Below are positions 44,147-52,751 of a stretch of DNA of 64,000 nucleotides, piece after piece. Where the stretch lies: NCBI GenBank assembly GCA_005223185.1, contig NJBN01000009.1, forward strand, positions 73,451-137,450. Reading direction: 5' to 3'. The notes under the pieces were generated by a model. That model did no database searches. It saw only the letters and a list, made by a program, of their open reading frames with translations, and was not told the origin of the DNA. The position numbers were made by a program, and so were the translations under genes. Numbering within the stretch: position 1 is the stretch's first letter; every line of letters begins with the position of its first letter. Source of the DNA: a candidate division LCP-89 bacterium B3_LCP. Lineage in GTDB: Bacteria; Electryoneota; B3-LCP.

Positions 44147-45862
44147 ATGGAATCTATCGGTTCTTTCAGTTTAGTCCTGCATTCGCATCTACCGTACGTA
44201 ATATCACACGGGAAATGGCCGCATGGAATGGACTGGCTTAACGAAGCTGCAGCAGAAACCTACTTACCCCTTCTGCGTATCTTCGATCAACTTGTCCACG
44301 AAGGTCATTCCCCTAAGGTTACAATCGGGCTCTCCCCGGTTCTTTGTGAACAGCTAACTGATGACGTATTCAAAGCGGATTTCAAGGAATATTTGAACAT
44401 GAAAGTAGAAGCCGCCAGACTCGATCAATCTTCATTTCAGAAGGCTGGAGAGCAGGAAATGGCTCAGTTGGCAGAGAATTGGGAGAAATTCTACGAACAT
44501 ATAGCACAGGATTATAAAGATAAATATGATGAAGATATCCTATCCGGTTTTAAAAGGCTGCAAGATGATGGTCATATTGAAATTATAACCTGTGCCGCGA
44601 CGCATGGATACCTGCCACTTTTGGGCGAAGACGAATGCATCAATGCACAAGTAAAAATAGCAGTGGAGAACTACCTTAAGCACTTCGGCCGCAAACCTAA
44701 CGGCATTTGGCTGCCGGAGAGTGCTTACCGTCCCTGTCGTCAGTGGAGTTCGCCAATCAATGGCGAAGATTCCAGACTCAGGGTCGGAATAGAGGAGTTT
44801 CTGCACATGCACGATCTGCGCTATTTTTACGTTGATTCTCATATGATAGAAGGTGGGAAAGCGCTGGGGATTTATCTGGAACGATTCGAAGCATTAAAAA
44901 AGTACCATGACGAGTTTGCCAAGGGCTATACCAAAATAAGCGACGAATTTAAACGCACGCCGTACCAGAGTTACATGGTAAGGTCGCGAGATGAATTCGA
45001 TGGCAGGATTCATGCTTTTATACGCGACCCTAAAACGGGACTGCAGGTCTGGTCTGGTGAACACGGTTATCCCGGTGATGGGGAATACTTAGATTTCCAC
45101 AAGAAACACTTTCCCGGAGGGCACCGTTACTGGCGGGTTACTTCTGCAAAGGCGGACCTGGGTGATAAAGAGCTGTATAACCCGCAATTAGTACAGAAGA
45201 GAATAGACGAAAATGCCGGTCATTTCAAAGAGGTTGTGCGACAGGTATTATTAAATGAAGGCAAAGACGCTGACGGGCTGCCTCTGATATGCGCACCGTT
45301 CGATACGGAACTCTTCGGACACTGGTGGTTCGAAGGCCCCAGATGGATGTATCAGGCACTCAAGTGGATCGCCCAGGATCAGGAAATTAACCTGGTAACA
45401 GGTAGTGAATACTTAGATCAAGTCGAGAGCAGCCATATTGTATCATTACCTGAGGGTTCCTGGGGTGAAGGCGGTCATCATCATATATGGTTCAATGAAG
45501 ATACGAGCTGGAGTTGGGAACTGATCTATGAGGCGGAAAAGAAAATGATCGATGCCGTAGATAAATGGATCGATCACCCGGGCAAACGCGTACAGGATCT
45601 ACTTGCGCAATTAGCCCGAGAACTCCTGCTGCTGGAAAGTTCAGACTGGCAGTTCCTGATTTCCACCTTCAGCGCTCGTGATTATGCGGAAACTCGGTTG
45701 GTCAGGCATCACCTTGACTTCGACATGTTATACAAAATGTTGGAAAAACTCACCAGCGGCGGGGAACCGGATGAAGAAGAATGGGTTAATTTCCTTGCTG
45801 TGCGGGATAGAGACACTCTCTTTTCCGAAATAAAGCCTGAATACTGGGCGAGTTTGGAATAA
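44147..45862 (+). CDS. GH57-family 1,4-alpha-glucan branching enzyme
   Basis: This 571-residue protein is in the GH57/DUF1957 group that makes alpha-1,6 branches in glycogen-like glucans. The N-terminal beta/alpha barrel begins SFSLVLHSHLPYV, with CAATHGYLPLL, the catalytic nucleophile Glu in NGIWLPESAYRP and the general acid Asp in APFDTELFGHWWFEGPRW. A C-terminal helical domain of the DUF1957 type ends the protein. The length matches known branching enzymes of the family. A GalT-like enzyme follows 86 bases downstream, which fits sugar-nucleotide and glucan metabolism. Amylopullulanase-type activity is a less likely alternative. Confidence 0.88.
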   Translation: MESIGSFSLVLHSHLPYVISHGKWPHGMDWLNEAAAETYLPLLRIFDQLVHEGHSPKVTIGLSPVLCEQLTDDVFKADFKEYLNMKVEAARLDQSSFQKAGEQEMAQLAENWEKFYEHIAQDYKDKYDEDILSGFKRLQDDGHIEIITCAATHGYLPLLGEDECINAQVKIAVENYLKHFGRKPNGIWLPESAYRPCRQWSSPINGEDSRLRVGIEEFLHMHDLRYFYVDSHMIEGGKALGIYLERFEALKKYHDEFAKGYTKISDEFKRTPYQSYMVRSRDEFDGRIHAFIRDPKTGLQVWSGEHGYPGDGEYLDFHKKHFPGGHRYWRVTSAKADLGDKELYNPQLVQKRIDENAGHFKEVVRQVLLNEGKDADGLPLICAPFDTELFGHWWFEGPRWMYQALKWIAQDQEINLVTGSEYLDQVESSHIVSLPEGSWGEGGHHHIWFNEDTSWSWELIYEAEKKMIDAVDKWIDHPGKRVQDLLAQLARELLLLESSDWQFLISTFSARDYAETRLVRHHLDFDMLYKMLEKLTSGGEPDEEEWVNFLAVRDRDTLFSEIKPEYWASLE

Positions 45863-45882
45863 TTAACTGCACAGATTCATAA

Positions 45883-45917
45883 ATGTCACTCTGAGCAAAG
45901 CGAAGAGTCTCTTAGAA
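45883..45917 (+). repeat. Short intergenic repeat (GTCACTCTGAGCAAAGCGAAG type)
   Basis: This element reads TGTCACTCTGAGCAAAGCG and then AAGAGTCTCTTAG. It matches, with a few changes and a 7-base deletion, the left half of the larger element at 48877-48956. It is a dispersed intergenic repeat. Confidence 0.6.
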
Positions 45918-45948
45918 AAACGTCCACAACACATATGCTGGAGAATTA

Positions 45949-46977
45949 ATGCCGGAACTGCGCCACGACCCCATTCAGAAGCGCTGGGTTATTATTGCTA
46001 CGGAGCGGGGGAGACGTCCCTCTGATTTCGCCAGATTGGAACCTGAACAATCCGGAGGATTCTGCCCCTTTTGTGAGGGAAATGAGGATAAAACCCCTCC
46101 GGAAGTTCTGGTATTGGGACGTGATGGGCGTGCGCCGAACTCTCCCGGATGGGATATACGCGTAGTTCCCAATAAGTTTCCGGCGTTGCGCATAGAGGGA
46201 GAAATAGACAGAATCGGAGTGGGTATCTTTGACAAGATGAACGGCATAGGGGCGCATGAAGTCGTTATAGAATCTCCTCACCATGAAATCAACCTTGGAG
46301 ATCAACTTGTCGAACATTTTAAAAAAATAATGACGGTGTATCAGGTACGCCTGAAGGATTTGATGCAGGATCTCCGCTTTCGTTATGTGTTAATATTTAA
46401 AAATCAAGGCGTTACTGCTGGCGCTTCATTATCTCATCCACACACGCAGATAATAGCGACGCCGGTTACACCGCGCACTGTCGCCATGGAATTGGAATCA
46501 GCTCGCAATCACTATGACGTCAAGGAACGCTGCCTTTTCTGCGATATTATCAGGCAGGAAATGGAGAGCGGCGAGCGGGTAATCTGCGAGGTAGATGGAA
46601 TGGTGGCATTCGCTCCTTTCGCGGCTCGCTTTCCATTTGAGATCTTCATCGCACCTATCAAACATTCGCACGATTTCAGTGAGATGACCGAAGATAGCCT
46701 ATTTGCTTTGGCACGGTGTTTAAAGGAGGTTCTGGCTCGCTTGAAAATCGCCTTGAATGATCCGCCTTACAATTTCATGTTGCATACAGCGCCTAATACC
46801 AAGTCCAAAACCAGACGCTTGAATTACTGGGCTACGTTGCCGATGGACTTTCACTGGCATTTCGAAATAATCCCCCGACTGGTGCGCACCGCCGGATTTG
46901 AATGGGGGACAGGTTTCTACATAAATCCTACTCCGCCGGAAGATGCAGCCAGATATCTTCGTGAAATTGAATTGTAG
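45949..46977 (+). CDS. galT: Galactose-1-phosphate uridylyltransferase-like protein
   Basis: This 342-residue HIT-superfamily nucleotidyltransferase exchanges hexose-1-phosphate and UDP-glucose (or another NDP-sugar). It starts with LRHDPIQKRWVIIATERGRRP, has the zinc pair CPFC (about residue 38), the NKFPAL region, the second half site and the active-site triad GASLSHPHTQIIATP, where the second His is the nucleophile, and a second zinc pair CLFC. WATLPMDFHWHFEIIPRL closes the fold. The split of zinc ligands fits GalT. An ADP-glucose phosphorylase role cannot be excluded. The upstream gene is the branching enzyme. Confidence 0.9.
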   Translation: MPELRHDPIQKRWVIIATERGRRPSDFARLEPEQSGGFCPFCEGNEDKTPPEVLVLGRDGRAPNSPGWDIRVVPNKFPALRIEGEIDRIGVGIFDKMNGIGAHEVVIESPHHEINLGDQLVEHFKKIMTVYQVRLKDLMQDLRFRYVLIFKNQGVTAGASLSHPHTQIIATPVTPRTVAMELESARNHYDVKERCLFCDIIRQEMESGERVICEVDGMVAFAPFAARFPFEIFIAPIKHSHDFSEMTEDSLFALARCLKEVLARLKIALNDPPYNFMLHTAPNTKSKTRRLNYWATLPMDFHWHFEIIPRLVRTAGFEWGTGFYINPTPPEDAARYLREIEL

Positions 46978-46989
46978 AGACAGGAGGAT

Positions 46990-47289
46990 ATGATGAGTAC
47001 CTGCAGTATTTCCATCATCCCTAAAACGAAGGAAGTGTCCGTTTCTGCCTGGGTCGCCAAATGCCTTAAGGTCCTGGACGACTTTCCTGATCTGAAGTAC
47101 ACTCTCACGGCCATGTCAACACAGATAGAAGGACCTACAGACCGCCTTTTCGAAGCCATTCGCGCCATGCATGAAGCGCCCTTCAAAGATGGCGTGAAGC
47201 GAGTCTATACCGTCGTTCACTTAGATGATCGCCGCGATAAGGAATTGACCTTGGATGGCAAGGTCACGTCCGTACAGAAGAAGCTTTAA
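46990..47289 (+). CDS. Thiamine-binding (DUF77/YqgV) protein
   Basis: This 99-residue protein has the ferredoxin-like fold of the MTH1187/YqgV family, some members of which bind thiamine. Visible are ISIIPKTKEVSVSAWVAKCLKVL, the central YTLTAMSTQIEGPTDRLFEAIRAMHE (the TxMGTxIEG region) and a C-terminal strand KRVYTVVHLDDRRDK. A strong AGGAGG precedes the start. It lies between galT and a flavoprotein gene. The binding of thiamine is inferred from the family only. Confidence 0.85.
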   Translation: MMSTCSISIIPKTKEVSVSAWVAKCLKVLDDFPDLKYTLTAMSTQIEGPTDRLFEAIRAMHEAPFKDGVKRVYTVVHLDDRRDKELTLDGKVTSVQKKL

Positions 47290-47311
47290 AACCACAAGGA
47301 AAACCCTGCCT

Positions 47312-48679
47312 TTGAACCGCGTTAAGCTATTAATCATCATCGGGGGAAATGCCGCTGGAATGTCAGCAGCCATGCGCGCGCGCCGTCTTGCGCCCGATTG
47401 CAGCATCAAGGTAATAGAACGAACCGACCGCATTTCAATTTCCAACTGCCTGATTCCCGAATACTTAAGCGGAACCATAGAGAACATCGATTCCCTACAG
47501 CAACTAAAAGCTGAAGTTGTCCGGAAAGAACATGATATTGACGTTCTACTTAAACACGAATTGATAGAAATCGACCACCGATCACGCCGAATATCTATAG
47601 AAAACCTGGAAACAAACCAGAATTATGACCTTCCATACGACCGTCTCATCTTAGCTACCGGCGCTGACCCGATAATCCCCAACCTTCCGAATATCCATGC
47701 AAATGGCGTATTTACCCTTCGTAATCTGACACAAGCAAAACATTTCAGACAATTCTTGGAACTTCGTAAACCTGTGCGTTTTGCAGTATTAGGCGCAGGG
47801 ATTTTAGCTCAGGTATGTGCTTCAGCCCTCAGTTCGTATGGAATGGAAGTATTTCTCATAGATAACAGAGCTGAATCACACATAGACAAGTTAGAAGAAC
47901 CCATCGCAATGTGCATTAGTGATAAACTGCATAATAACGATATTAACGTATATTACGTAGATAATATAGCATCCATTAATCTATCACATGAAGGTATTGT
48001 AACAGGTATAACCACTAATTCCAGAGTATTTGAATGCCAGGGTATCTTGATTGCTACCGGTATAAAACCGAACCTTCATGTTGCAAAGCAGGCGGGAATT
48101 GTTACAGGTATAGATAACAGCATCAAAGTTGACCGCCATTTGAACACTTCAGCAGGTGGAATCTACGCTTGCGGTGATTGTGCTCAGACATTTAACAGCA
48201 TTACGCAAAAAACAGTATATTGGCCCACAGCCACCAATGCATCCAAACAAGGCAGAATAGCAGGAGAGAACGCCGTGGGTGGTAACGTTCACGACAAAGG
48301 CACATTGATGACGCGCATCTGGAGCTGCTTCGATCTTCAGATAGGCAGAGTCGGATTATCATCCCACTTAGCTGAAAAGGCTGGGATAAAATATGAAAAG
48401 GTCAGCGTGAGCACGGAGTCAAAACCGCAATTATTTGGTGGTAGCGGTATTGAACTAACCGTTATCTTTAAGAGTGATGGCGGCAGACTTATAGGCGCTC
48501 AACTGGTTGGTACTGATGGTGTTCACGCGCGTCTGAACACTCTATCAACCGCTATTAGCGGCAAATTGACCATCAACGACCTGGAAGAACTTGATCTCGG
48601 TTACACACCGAAATCATCAGCGTTATGGGATCCGGTACAGATAGCAGGTAGGTTGGGGGGTAGGATTGGAAGGAAATGA
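47312..48679 (+). CDS. FAD-dependent CoA-disulfide-reductase/NADH-oxidase-like protein
   Basis: This 455-residue pyridine nucleotide-disulfide oxidoreductase is placed at a TTG at 47312, just before the first strand KLLIIIGGNAAGMSAAMRARR; an earlier start would overlap the upstream gene. It has the FAD loop, the single redox cysteine in SISNCLIPEYLSG, aligned with Cys43 of CoA-disulfide reductase, the NAD loop AVLGAGILAQVCASAL, ATG at RLILATGADP, and GGIYACGDCAQTFN. The C-terminal dimerisation domain is of the Pyr_redox_dim type with GAQLVGTDGVHARLN. There is no rhodanese domain. It could reduce CoA disulfide, a persulfide or oxygen; the substrate is uncertain. Confidence 0.88.
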   Translation: MNRVKLLIIIGGNAAGMSAAMRARRLAPDCSIKVIERTDRISISNCLIPEYLSGTIENIDSLQQLKAEVVRKEHDIDVLLKHELIEIDHRSRRISIENLETNQNYDLPYDRLILATGADPIIPNLPNIHANGVFTLRNLTQAKHFRQFLELRKPVRFAVLGAGILAQVCASALSSYGMEVFLIDNRAESHIDKLEEPIAMCISDKLHNNDINVYYVDNIASINLSHEGIVTGITTNSRVFECQGILIATGIKPNLHVAKQAGIVTGIDNSIKVDRHLNTSAGGIYACGDCAQTFNSITQKTVYWPTATNASKQGRIAGENAVGGNVHDKGTLMTRIWSCFDLQIGRVGLSSHLAEKAGIKYEKVSVSTESKPQLFGGSGIELTVIFKSDGGRLIGAQLVGTDGVHARLNTLSTAISGKLTINDLEELDLGYTPKSSALWDPVQIAGRLGGRIGRK

Positions 48680-48784
48680 AATAATCAGATCTATTCATTG
48701 AAATGTGTTACTTGACATAATATATCTTATGCGACATTGTAAGTGCTTGTCGTTCTGGCTTCTGAATGACCTTCTAAGTGTGTG

Positions 48785-48848
48785 CGTCTGGGATTCAGAC
48801 AAAAGAGCGTCAGGTCACACCTCCCTAAAGGGAGCCAAGACCTGACGC
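48785..48848 (+). repeat. Two nested hairpins downstream of the flavoprotein gene
   Basis: GTCTGggattCAGAC is followed by an outer 10-bp stem GCGTCAGGTC/GACCTGACGC that encloses CTCCCTAAAGGGAG. No T run follows, so this is not a classic terminator. The inner TAAA-loop hairpin is of the same type as those at 52795-52880. The rest of the 371-base gap 48680-49050 holds the inverted repeat below and a GC-rich tract with CCCCTTTGGGG; no gene is seen. Confidence 0.65.
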
Positions 48849-48876
48849 AACAACTAATGCATATAAATCAGGATTG

Positions 48877-48956
48877 TCATTCTGAGCAAGCCGAAGGCGT
48901 AGCGAAGAATCTCTTGTTCTTCTGTAGCTTTCTTAGGCGGACTCAGAGTGACATTC
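48877..48956. repeat. Inverted-repeat element, MITE-like
   Basis: The element starts TGTCATTCTGAG and ends CTCAGAGTGACA, terminal inverted repeats of about 12 bases around 55 bases of unique sequence (including AGCAAGCCGAAGGCGTAGCG). The left half matches the repeat at 45883. There is no coding capacity. It is probably a non-autonomous or transcribed palindromic intergenic repeat. Confidence 0.65.
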
Positions 48957-49050
48957 GTTTAAATCGCTCCCTCCGGCCCCGATCATTATAATATCCCATA
49001 TTCGGAGTCGCCTGCCCCTTTGGGGCCTCTGACCCCGACCAGTATATCAT

Positions 49051-49827
49051 CTAATTCGCCGGAAACAGCATTGGTACCCAATCGAATAAGCCGTTAATTA
49101 TGTCTATAATATCGTTCAAGGTGGGATTGAGCTTTATCATCCACCATAAATTCTCTATCTGGGAAAGTCCGTAGAAAGTAGCCGCGCTTACTACGATACA
49201 TATAATGTACGCGCCGGAAGCCTTCCGTAGAGTGCGTAACCTCCTGACGCCAAGATACTCGAAGTAGGTTCTTATTTTGGCATCCTGAAATTCGCGATCG
49301 TCAATGCGGAAGGAGTCTATACTCCAGAAGGAGGCGGTAAAAAGCGACATGATCAGGATGTAGGCGGGCATCAGGGAAAGAACGTTGAAAGGGCCGACCA
49401 CCACCACACTTACGATAAATCCCACCAACAGTGCAGTATTAGTCCCCTTGCGAAACTTCCTGATGATCAAGCGGTCCACCCAGTATTCGCCCGGATAACC
49501 GGGTCGTGTTTTGGTGTTAATGCACCTGATTACCTTGAGGTGAGCTGCGGCATATATGAACATAACCAGGCTGACGAATTTGTGGTGATCCAATAATCTG
49601 GCTAATGTGCCTGGTCCTAAAAGGTGTTCTATGACGGCTAAAAGTGAAACAATTAGAGCAAATACCAGCAACCAGAAGAAGAAACCTCTTTCCTCGGTAT
49701 AGGTCCTGGCTCTACGTCCCCAATCACTTAATATAGAAGTGCTGATGGGAAGCGGATCACCGCAGGATGGGCAGGTTCTCCCTTTATGATCAGTCGGTAT
49801 AGCACCTTTGCAGTTGGGGCATTTCAT
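49051..49827 (-). CDS. Membrane protein with N-terminal zinc ribbon
   Basis: This 258-residue protein starts with a zinc ribbon (CPNCKGAI and CPSCGDPL, residues 3-25) followed by four or five membrane helices (about 50-68, 80-100, 130-170 as a pair, 205-225) and a short tail with a further hydrophobic stretch at the end. I recognise no enzyme motif. The ribbon on the cytoplasmic side of a small membrane protein is a common layout in uncharacterised bacterial proteins. It is the last gene before the convergent intergenic region and lies downstream of the redox cluster on the same strand. Confidence 0.7.
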   Translation of the reverse strand: MKCPNCKGAIPTDHKGRTCPSCGDPLPISTSILSDWGRRARTYTEERGFFFWLLVFALIVSLLAVIEHLLGPGTLARLLDHHKFVSLVMFIYAAAHLKVIRCINTKTRPGYPGEYWVDRLIIRKFRKGTNTALLVGFIVSVVVVGPFNVLSLMPAYILIMSLFTASFWSIDSFRIDDREFQDAKIRTYFEYLGVRRLRTLRKASGAYIICIVVSAATFYGLSQIENLWWMIKLNPTLNDIIDIINGLFDWVPMLFPAN

Positions 49828-49855
49828 AGCAGTTCGCTGTTTCCCCTAGATAACC

Positions 49856-50350
49856 CTATTTTTCCACCCATATTCTACGCCGGCAGCAATCACCACCCTC
49901 AGGCAGTGAACACAGGGTCTCGATTTTAACATTTGTACCAAGCGTTTTATTAATATCCTCAATACAGGTTCCGAACCAAAGATCACAGCCAGGTTGATCT
50001 TCTTTCAAAAGACCCAAGCGTTTGTGCCAATGAAACCAGGGACAATCAGAATGAATAACGTACGCCTCGGAATCGTCCTTCCCAGCTTCCACAACGGCGC
50101 TCTCCCCCATTGATTCACTCGACCAGACCATACTTTTAGCTATCTGCAGCGGCAACGGTTGTTCCGGATCCAGCCGTTTCAGATAGGCTTTTGCAGTTTC
50201 ATGGCCGGTTATCTCCCACATACGATAGGTAACTTTTTCAGCATCGACGTCAGGACATGATTCAGCTGCCGACTGCCGCCAGGCGAAGTGCTGAGCTCTG
50301 GTTATCTCACAGAGTACCTTGAATTTCGTCTCTAAAGGAATTGGGCTCAT
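49856..50350 (-). CDS. Small Cys-rich protein, L-2-amino-thiazoline-4-carboxylate-hydrolase-like
   Basis: This 164-residue soluble protein has cysteines clustered late: DCPWFHWHKRLG, QPGCDLWFGTC and ETLCSLPEGGDCCRRRIW. The pattern of an aromatic CPWxxW segment, a CDxWxxxC segment and a final SLPEGxxCCRRR resembles the ATC hydrolase/4-vinyl-reductase-like fold found next to redox enzymes, but I cannot confirm it by alignment. It starts one to five bases after the ferredoxin gene on the same strand. A role in handling a thiol- or sulfur-containing substrate, or metal binding, is inference. Confidence 0.5.
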   Translation of the reverse strand: MSPIPLETKFKVLCEITRAQHFAWRQSAAESCPDVDAEKVTYRMWEITGHETAKAYLKRLDPEQPLPLQIAKSMVWSSESMGESAVVEAGKDDSEAYVIHSDCPWFHWHKRLGLLKEDQPGCDLWFGTCIEDINKTLGTNVKIETLCSLPEGGDCCRRRIWVEK

Positions 50351-50354
50351 ATCT

Positions 50355-50579
50355 TTACCTCACCGGTCGGTACGCTTCGTGTACTTCATAAGGTTGATAG
50401 TGCGGCAGTTTGAAATCCACCGCATCGATGGGACAGACGTCATTGCATATACCGCATTCTTCGCATAAATCCGTCAAAATGACGGCAACATTCTGCACCA
50501 TTCCGATGACCTGCGGCGGGCAGGCACGAACGCATATCTCACAACCGTTGCACTTGAAAATATCTATTGTCGGGATCAT
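50355..50579 (-). CDS. 2x[4Fe-4S] ferredoxin
   Basis: This 74-residue ferredoxin has two complete binding motifs, CNGCEICVRACP and CEECGICNDVCP, each with the CxxCxxCxxxCP spacing. It begins after a strong AAGGAG site. It should carry electrons to or from the neighbouring flavin reductase. The short C-terminal extension (HYQPYEVHEAYRPVR) is not part of the fold. Confidence 0.93.
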   Translation of the reverse strand: MIPTIDIFKCNGCEICVRACPPQVIGMVQNVAVILTDLCEECGICNDVCPIDAVDFKLPHYQPYEVHEAYRPVR

Positions 50580-50640
50580 TATTTCTCCTTAGTTGAGTAC
50601 ATTTAAATACTTGTCGGAGTCAGGTTCGACCCCGACTACA

Positions 50641-50668
50641 GGATTATAGAGGATTATAGAGGATTATT
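50641..50668 (+). repeat. Direct repeat GGATTATAGA, about 2.8 copies
   Basis: GGATTATAGA is present twice in tandem and a third incomplete copy (GGATTATT) follows, lying across the 3' end of the FAD reductase gene. It is preceded by GTCGGAGTCAGG...CCCCGAC, a weak palindrome. Confidence 0.6.
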
Positions 50669-52613
50669 ACAACCGCATTCCCATCCTGAAGCCGTCTAAG
50701 AGCGCCGAGTTAGCTCTTCGGGTCATCTTGGCATCGCCGATGGTGTTGGCGTCCTTTACTTTTAAAGGCGTATAGCTTGCCATGCTGGACAGAACCACCG
50801 TGTCAACAGGGATGCGGACTTCCTTACCGTCAGGCGCCTTAGCGATGACTTCAGATGGTTTTATTTCCAGCAAAGTGTGAACTGGATACTGTACAACGCC
50901 GCTCTTTTTCAATTTCTTGATATATCTCCAGATGTAGCTTGGATTAACGTCGCGGCCTAACTTTTTCACGCCGGATAAAGTACTGACCTGTTTATCAGGG
51001 AAATGGTGAATAATGTACAGCGTGGTGGATATGGTAACACCTAAGTCGCCTAATACCAGTACTTTATCGCCTATGTCCACCCCACCCGTGAGCACGTCCA
51101 GGCAGCTTACCACATGAGGTAAATCAGCGCCGGGCACATCGGGACGTTCAGGCTCTGCTCCAGTAGCAATTATAGTGACATCTGGATTCTGTTCCTTGAT
51201 AAACTCGTCGGTTACTTCGTGGTTTTTATGGATTTTGCCACCGTATCTCTCGGTCATAAACGCGAAATGGTCGATCAGCCGCATGAATTCTTCATCACCC
51301 CCGGGACCGTGGGAAGCGGCTTCCAGTTGTCCTCCTAACTTGTCTGCCTTTTCATATACGGACACCTCATGACCTTTCTCTGCCGCCACGGCTGCTGCCT
51401 GCAAACCGGCAACACCCGCGCCCACTATCAGAATCTTCTTCGGCTTCTCGGTTTTGGCGAAACCGTAAAAGCCGTATTCGGGCTCAGTTTCATGACCTAA
51501 TGAAGGTCTAACCATGCAGTTCAGTTCTGCATCCCTGAAAAGCCTTGCCAGACATATATTGCACGCCATGCAGGGCAGGATCTCGTCCTGGCGATCTTCC
51601 ATTATCTTAACTGGTAGCATGGGATCGGCGATCATGGCGCGGCAGCTTTCCCAGAAGTCTAATTTGCCATCTGCTATGGCTTGATCGGGAATTTCAGGTG
51701 TGAACAGGCGGTAAGCCATGGAAATCGGCACTTTCAGATTGTTCTTCATCTTCTCAGCAATGTACAACCAAGAACCCATGGCCCGGTCTCGGCTGATAAC
51801 CGTTTCCGCTGATTCCTGCCAGCCGACCGTAACGGACAGACAGTCAATTCCCGCTGTTTCGGCAATCTTTATAATTTCCAGGCACTCTTCGGGTGTATTT
51901 CCACCTCGGTCATCTAAGAGTTCTTCTCCGCAAAGCCTGATTATGATGGGAAAATCCGGACCAACTGACTTGCGAATACCCTCCACTATTTCACGCATAA
52001 AGCGTGCGCGTCCGGCAACGGATCCACCGTATTCATCGGTTCTCTTATTAGTATATTTGGAATTGAAATTGGAAACCAGATAACCTACTATTCCAGAAAT
52101 CTCTACTGCATCGAAATCAGCTTCCACCGTACGGATAGCGCCATCCACATGCTCCTGAACGGCTCGCTGTATGTCTTCCACCGTCATCTCGCGCGGTTCC
52201 CGGAACCTGGGGATTTTCTGCGGCACTACCGATGGTCCCACAGTATAGTCTAGTTCCACACCTCCCACTCTGCCACAGTGCATAAGCTGCAAAACGGCTT
52301 TGGAATCGTATCTATGAATGGCATCAGCTATCTTCTTCAAGCCTGGGATGAACTTATCATCCCAGATGCCCATCATACCGACATAACCTTTGCCTTCAGC
52401 GCTGTGATCGGTGTAGGCGCCCTGCGTGGTAACCATACCTGCGCCGCCTCGCGCCTGCGCCTCCATATAAGCTATTTCCTTTTCGGATACGAATCCATCG
52501 CCGTAGTTGAAATTGGTCTCGGTAGATGCATACTTTATCCGGTTCTTGGTCTCCATCTTCCCTATTCTTCCAGGACTAAAAATATGAGGGTATTTCTTTT
52601 CACCAGGTAGCAT
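50667..52613 (-). CDS. Old-yellow-enzyme/2,4-dienoyl-CoA-reductase-type flavoprotein
   Basis: This 648-residue multi-cofactor oxidoreductase has the FMN barrel first (GRIGKMETKNRIKYASTETN, VLQLMHCGRVGG, VDGAIRTVEADFDAVEI, IIRLCGEELLDDRGG), then the 4Fe-4S motif MACNICLARLFRDAELNC, then FAD (KILIVGAGVAGLQAAAVA) and NAD loops. This is the FadH/enoate reductase/BaiCD layout. The start is the ATG at 52613, which follows AAGGAGAGG; an ORF with an earlier ATG starts inside that site. It reduces activated C=C bonds using NAD(P)H, or a ferredoxin-linked electron source given the ferredoxin next to it. The substrate is unknown. It begins the minus-strand redox cluster. Confidence 0.9.
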   Translation of the reverse strand: MLPGEKKYPHIFSPGRIGKMETKNRIKYASTETNFNYGDGFVSEKEIAYMEAQARGGAGMVTTQGAYTDHSAEGKGYVGMMGIWDDKFIPGLKKIADAIHRYDSKAVLQLMHCGRVGGVELDYTVGPSVVPQKIPRFREPREMTVEDIQRAVQEHVDGAIRTVEADFDAVEISGIVGYLVSNFNSKYTNKRTDEYGGSVAGRARFMREIVEGIRKSVGPDFPIIIRLCGEELLDDRGGNTPEECLEIIKIAETAGIDCLSVTVGWQESAETVISRDRAMGSWLYIAEKMKNNLKVPISMAYRLFTPEIPDQAIADGKLDFWESCRAMIADPMLPVKIMEDRQDEILPCMACNICLARLFRDAELNCMVRPSLGHETEPEYGFYGFAKTEKPKKILIVGAGVAGLQAAAVAAEKGHEVSVYEKADKLGGQLEAASHGPGGDEEFMRLIDHFAFMTERYGGKIHKNHEVTDEFIKEQNPDVTIIATGAEPERPDVPGADLPHVVSCLDVLTGGVDIGDKVLVLGDLGVTISTTLYIIHHFPDKQVSTLSGVKKLGRDVNPSYIWRYIKKLKKSGVVQYPVHTLLEIKPSEVIAKAPDGKEVRIPVDTVVLSSMASYTPLKVKDANTIGDAKMTRRANSALLDGFRMGMRL

Positions 52614-52751
52614 TAATCCTCTCCTTAAAAGGCGGTTCAAATGTTTGGTTAAATCAAGTAATTATATCTGGCATAATTTATCAATTTATTTGTAAAAAGC
52701 AAGTAATATTTGTTCTTAAAGTGGAAAATGGGGTGCGGCGCACAAGAATGG

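Noticed and set aside
50641-50668. GGATTATAGA tandem copies as a larger microsatellite or regulatory iteron
   Set aside because: Fewer than three copies, partly inside the end of a coding region; too short to call an origin or operator.
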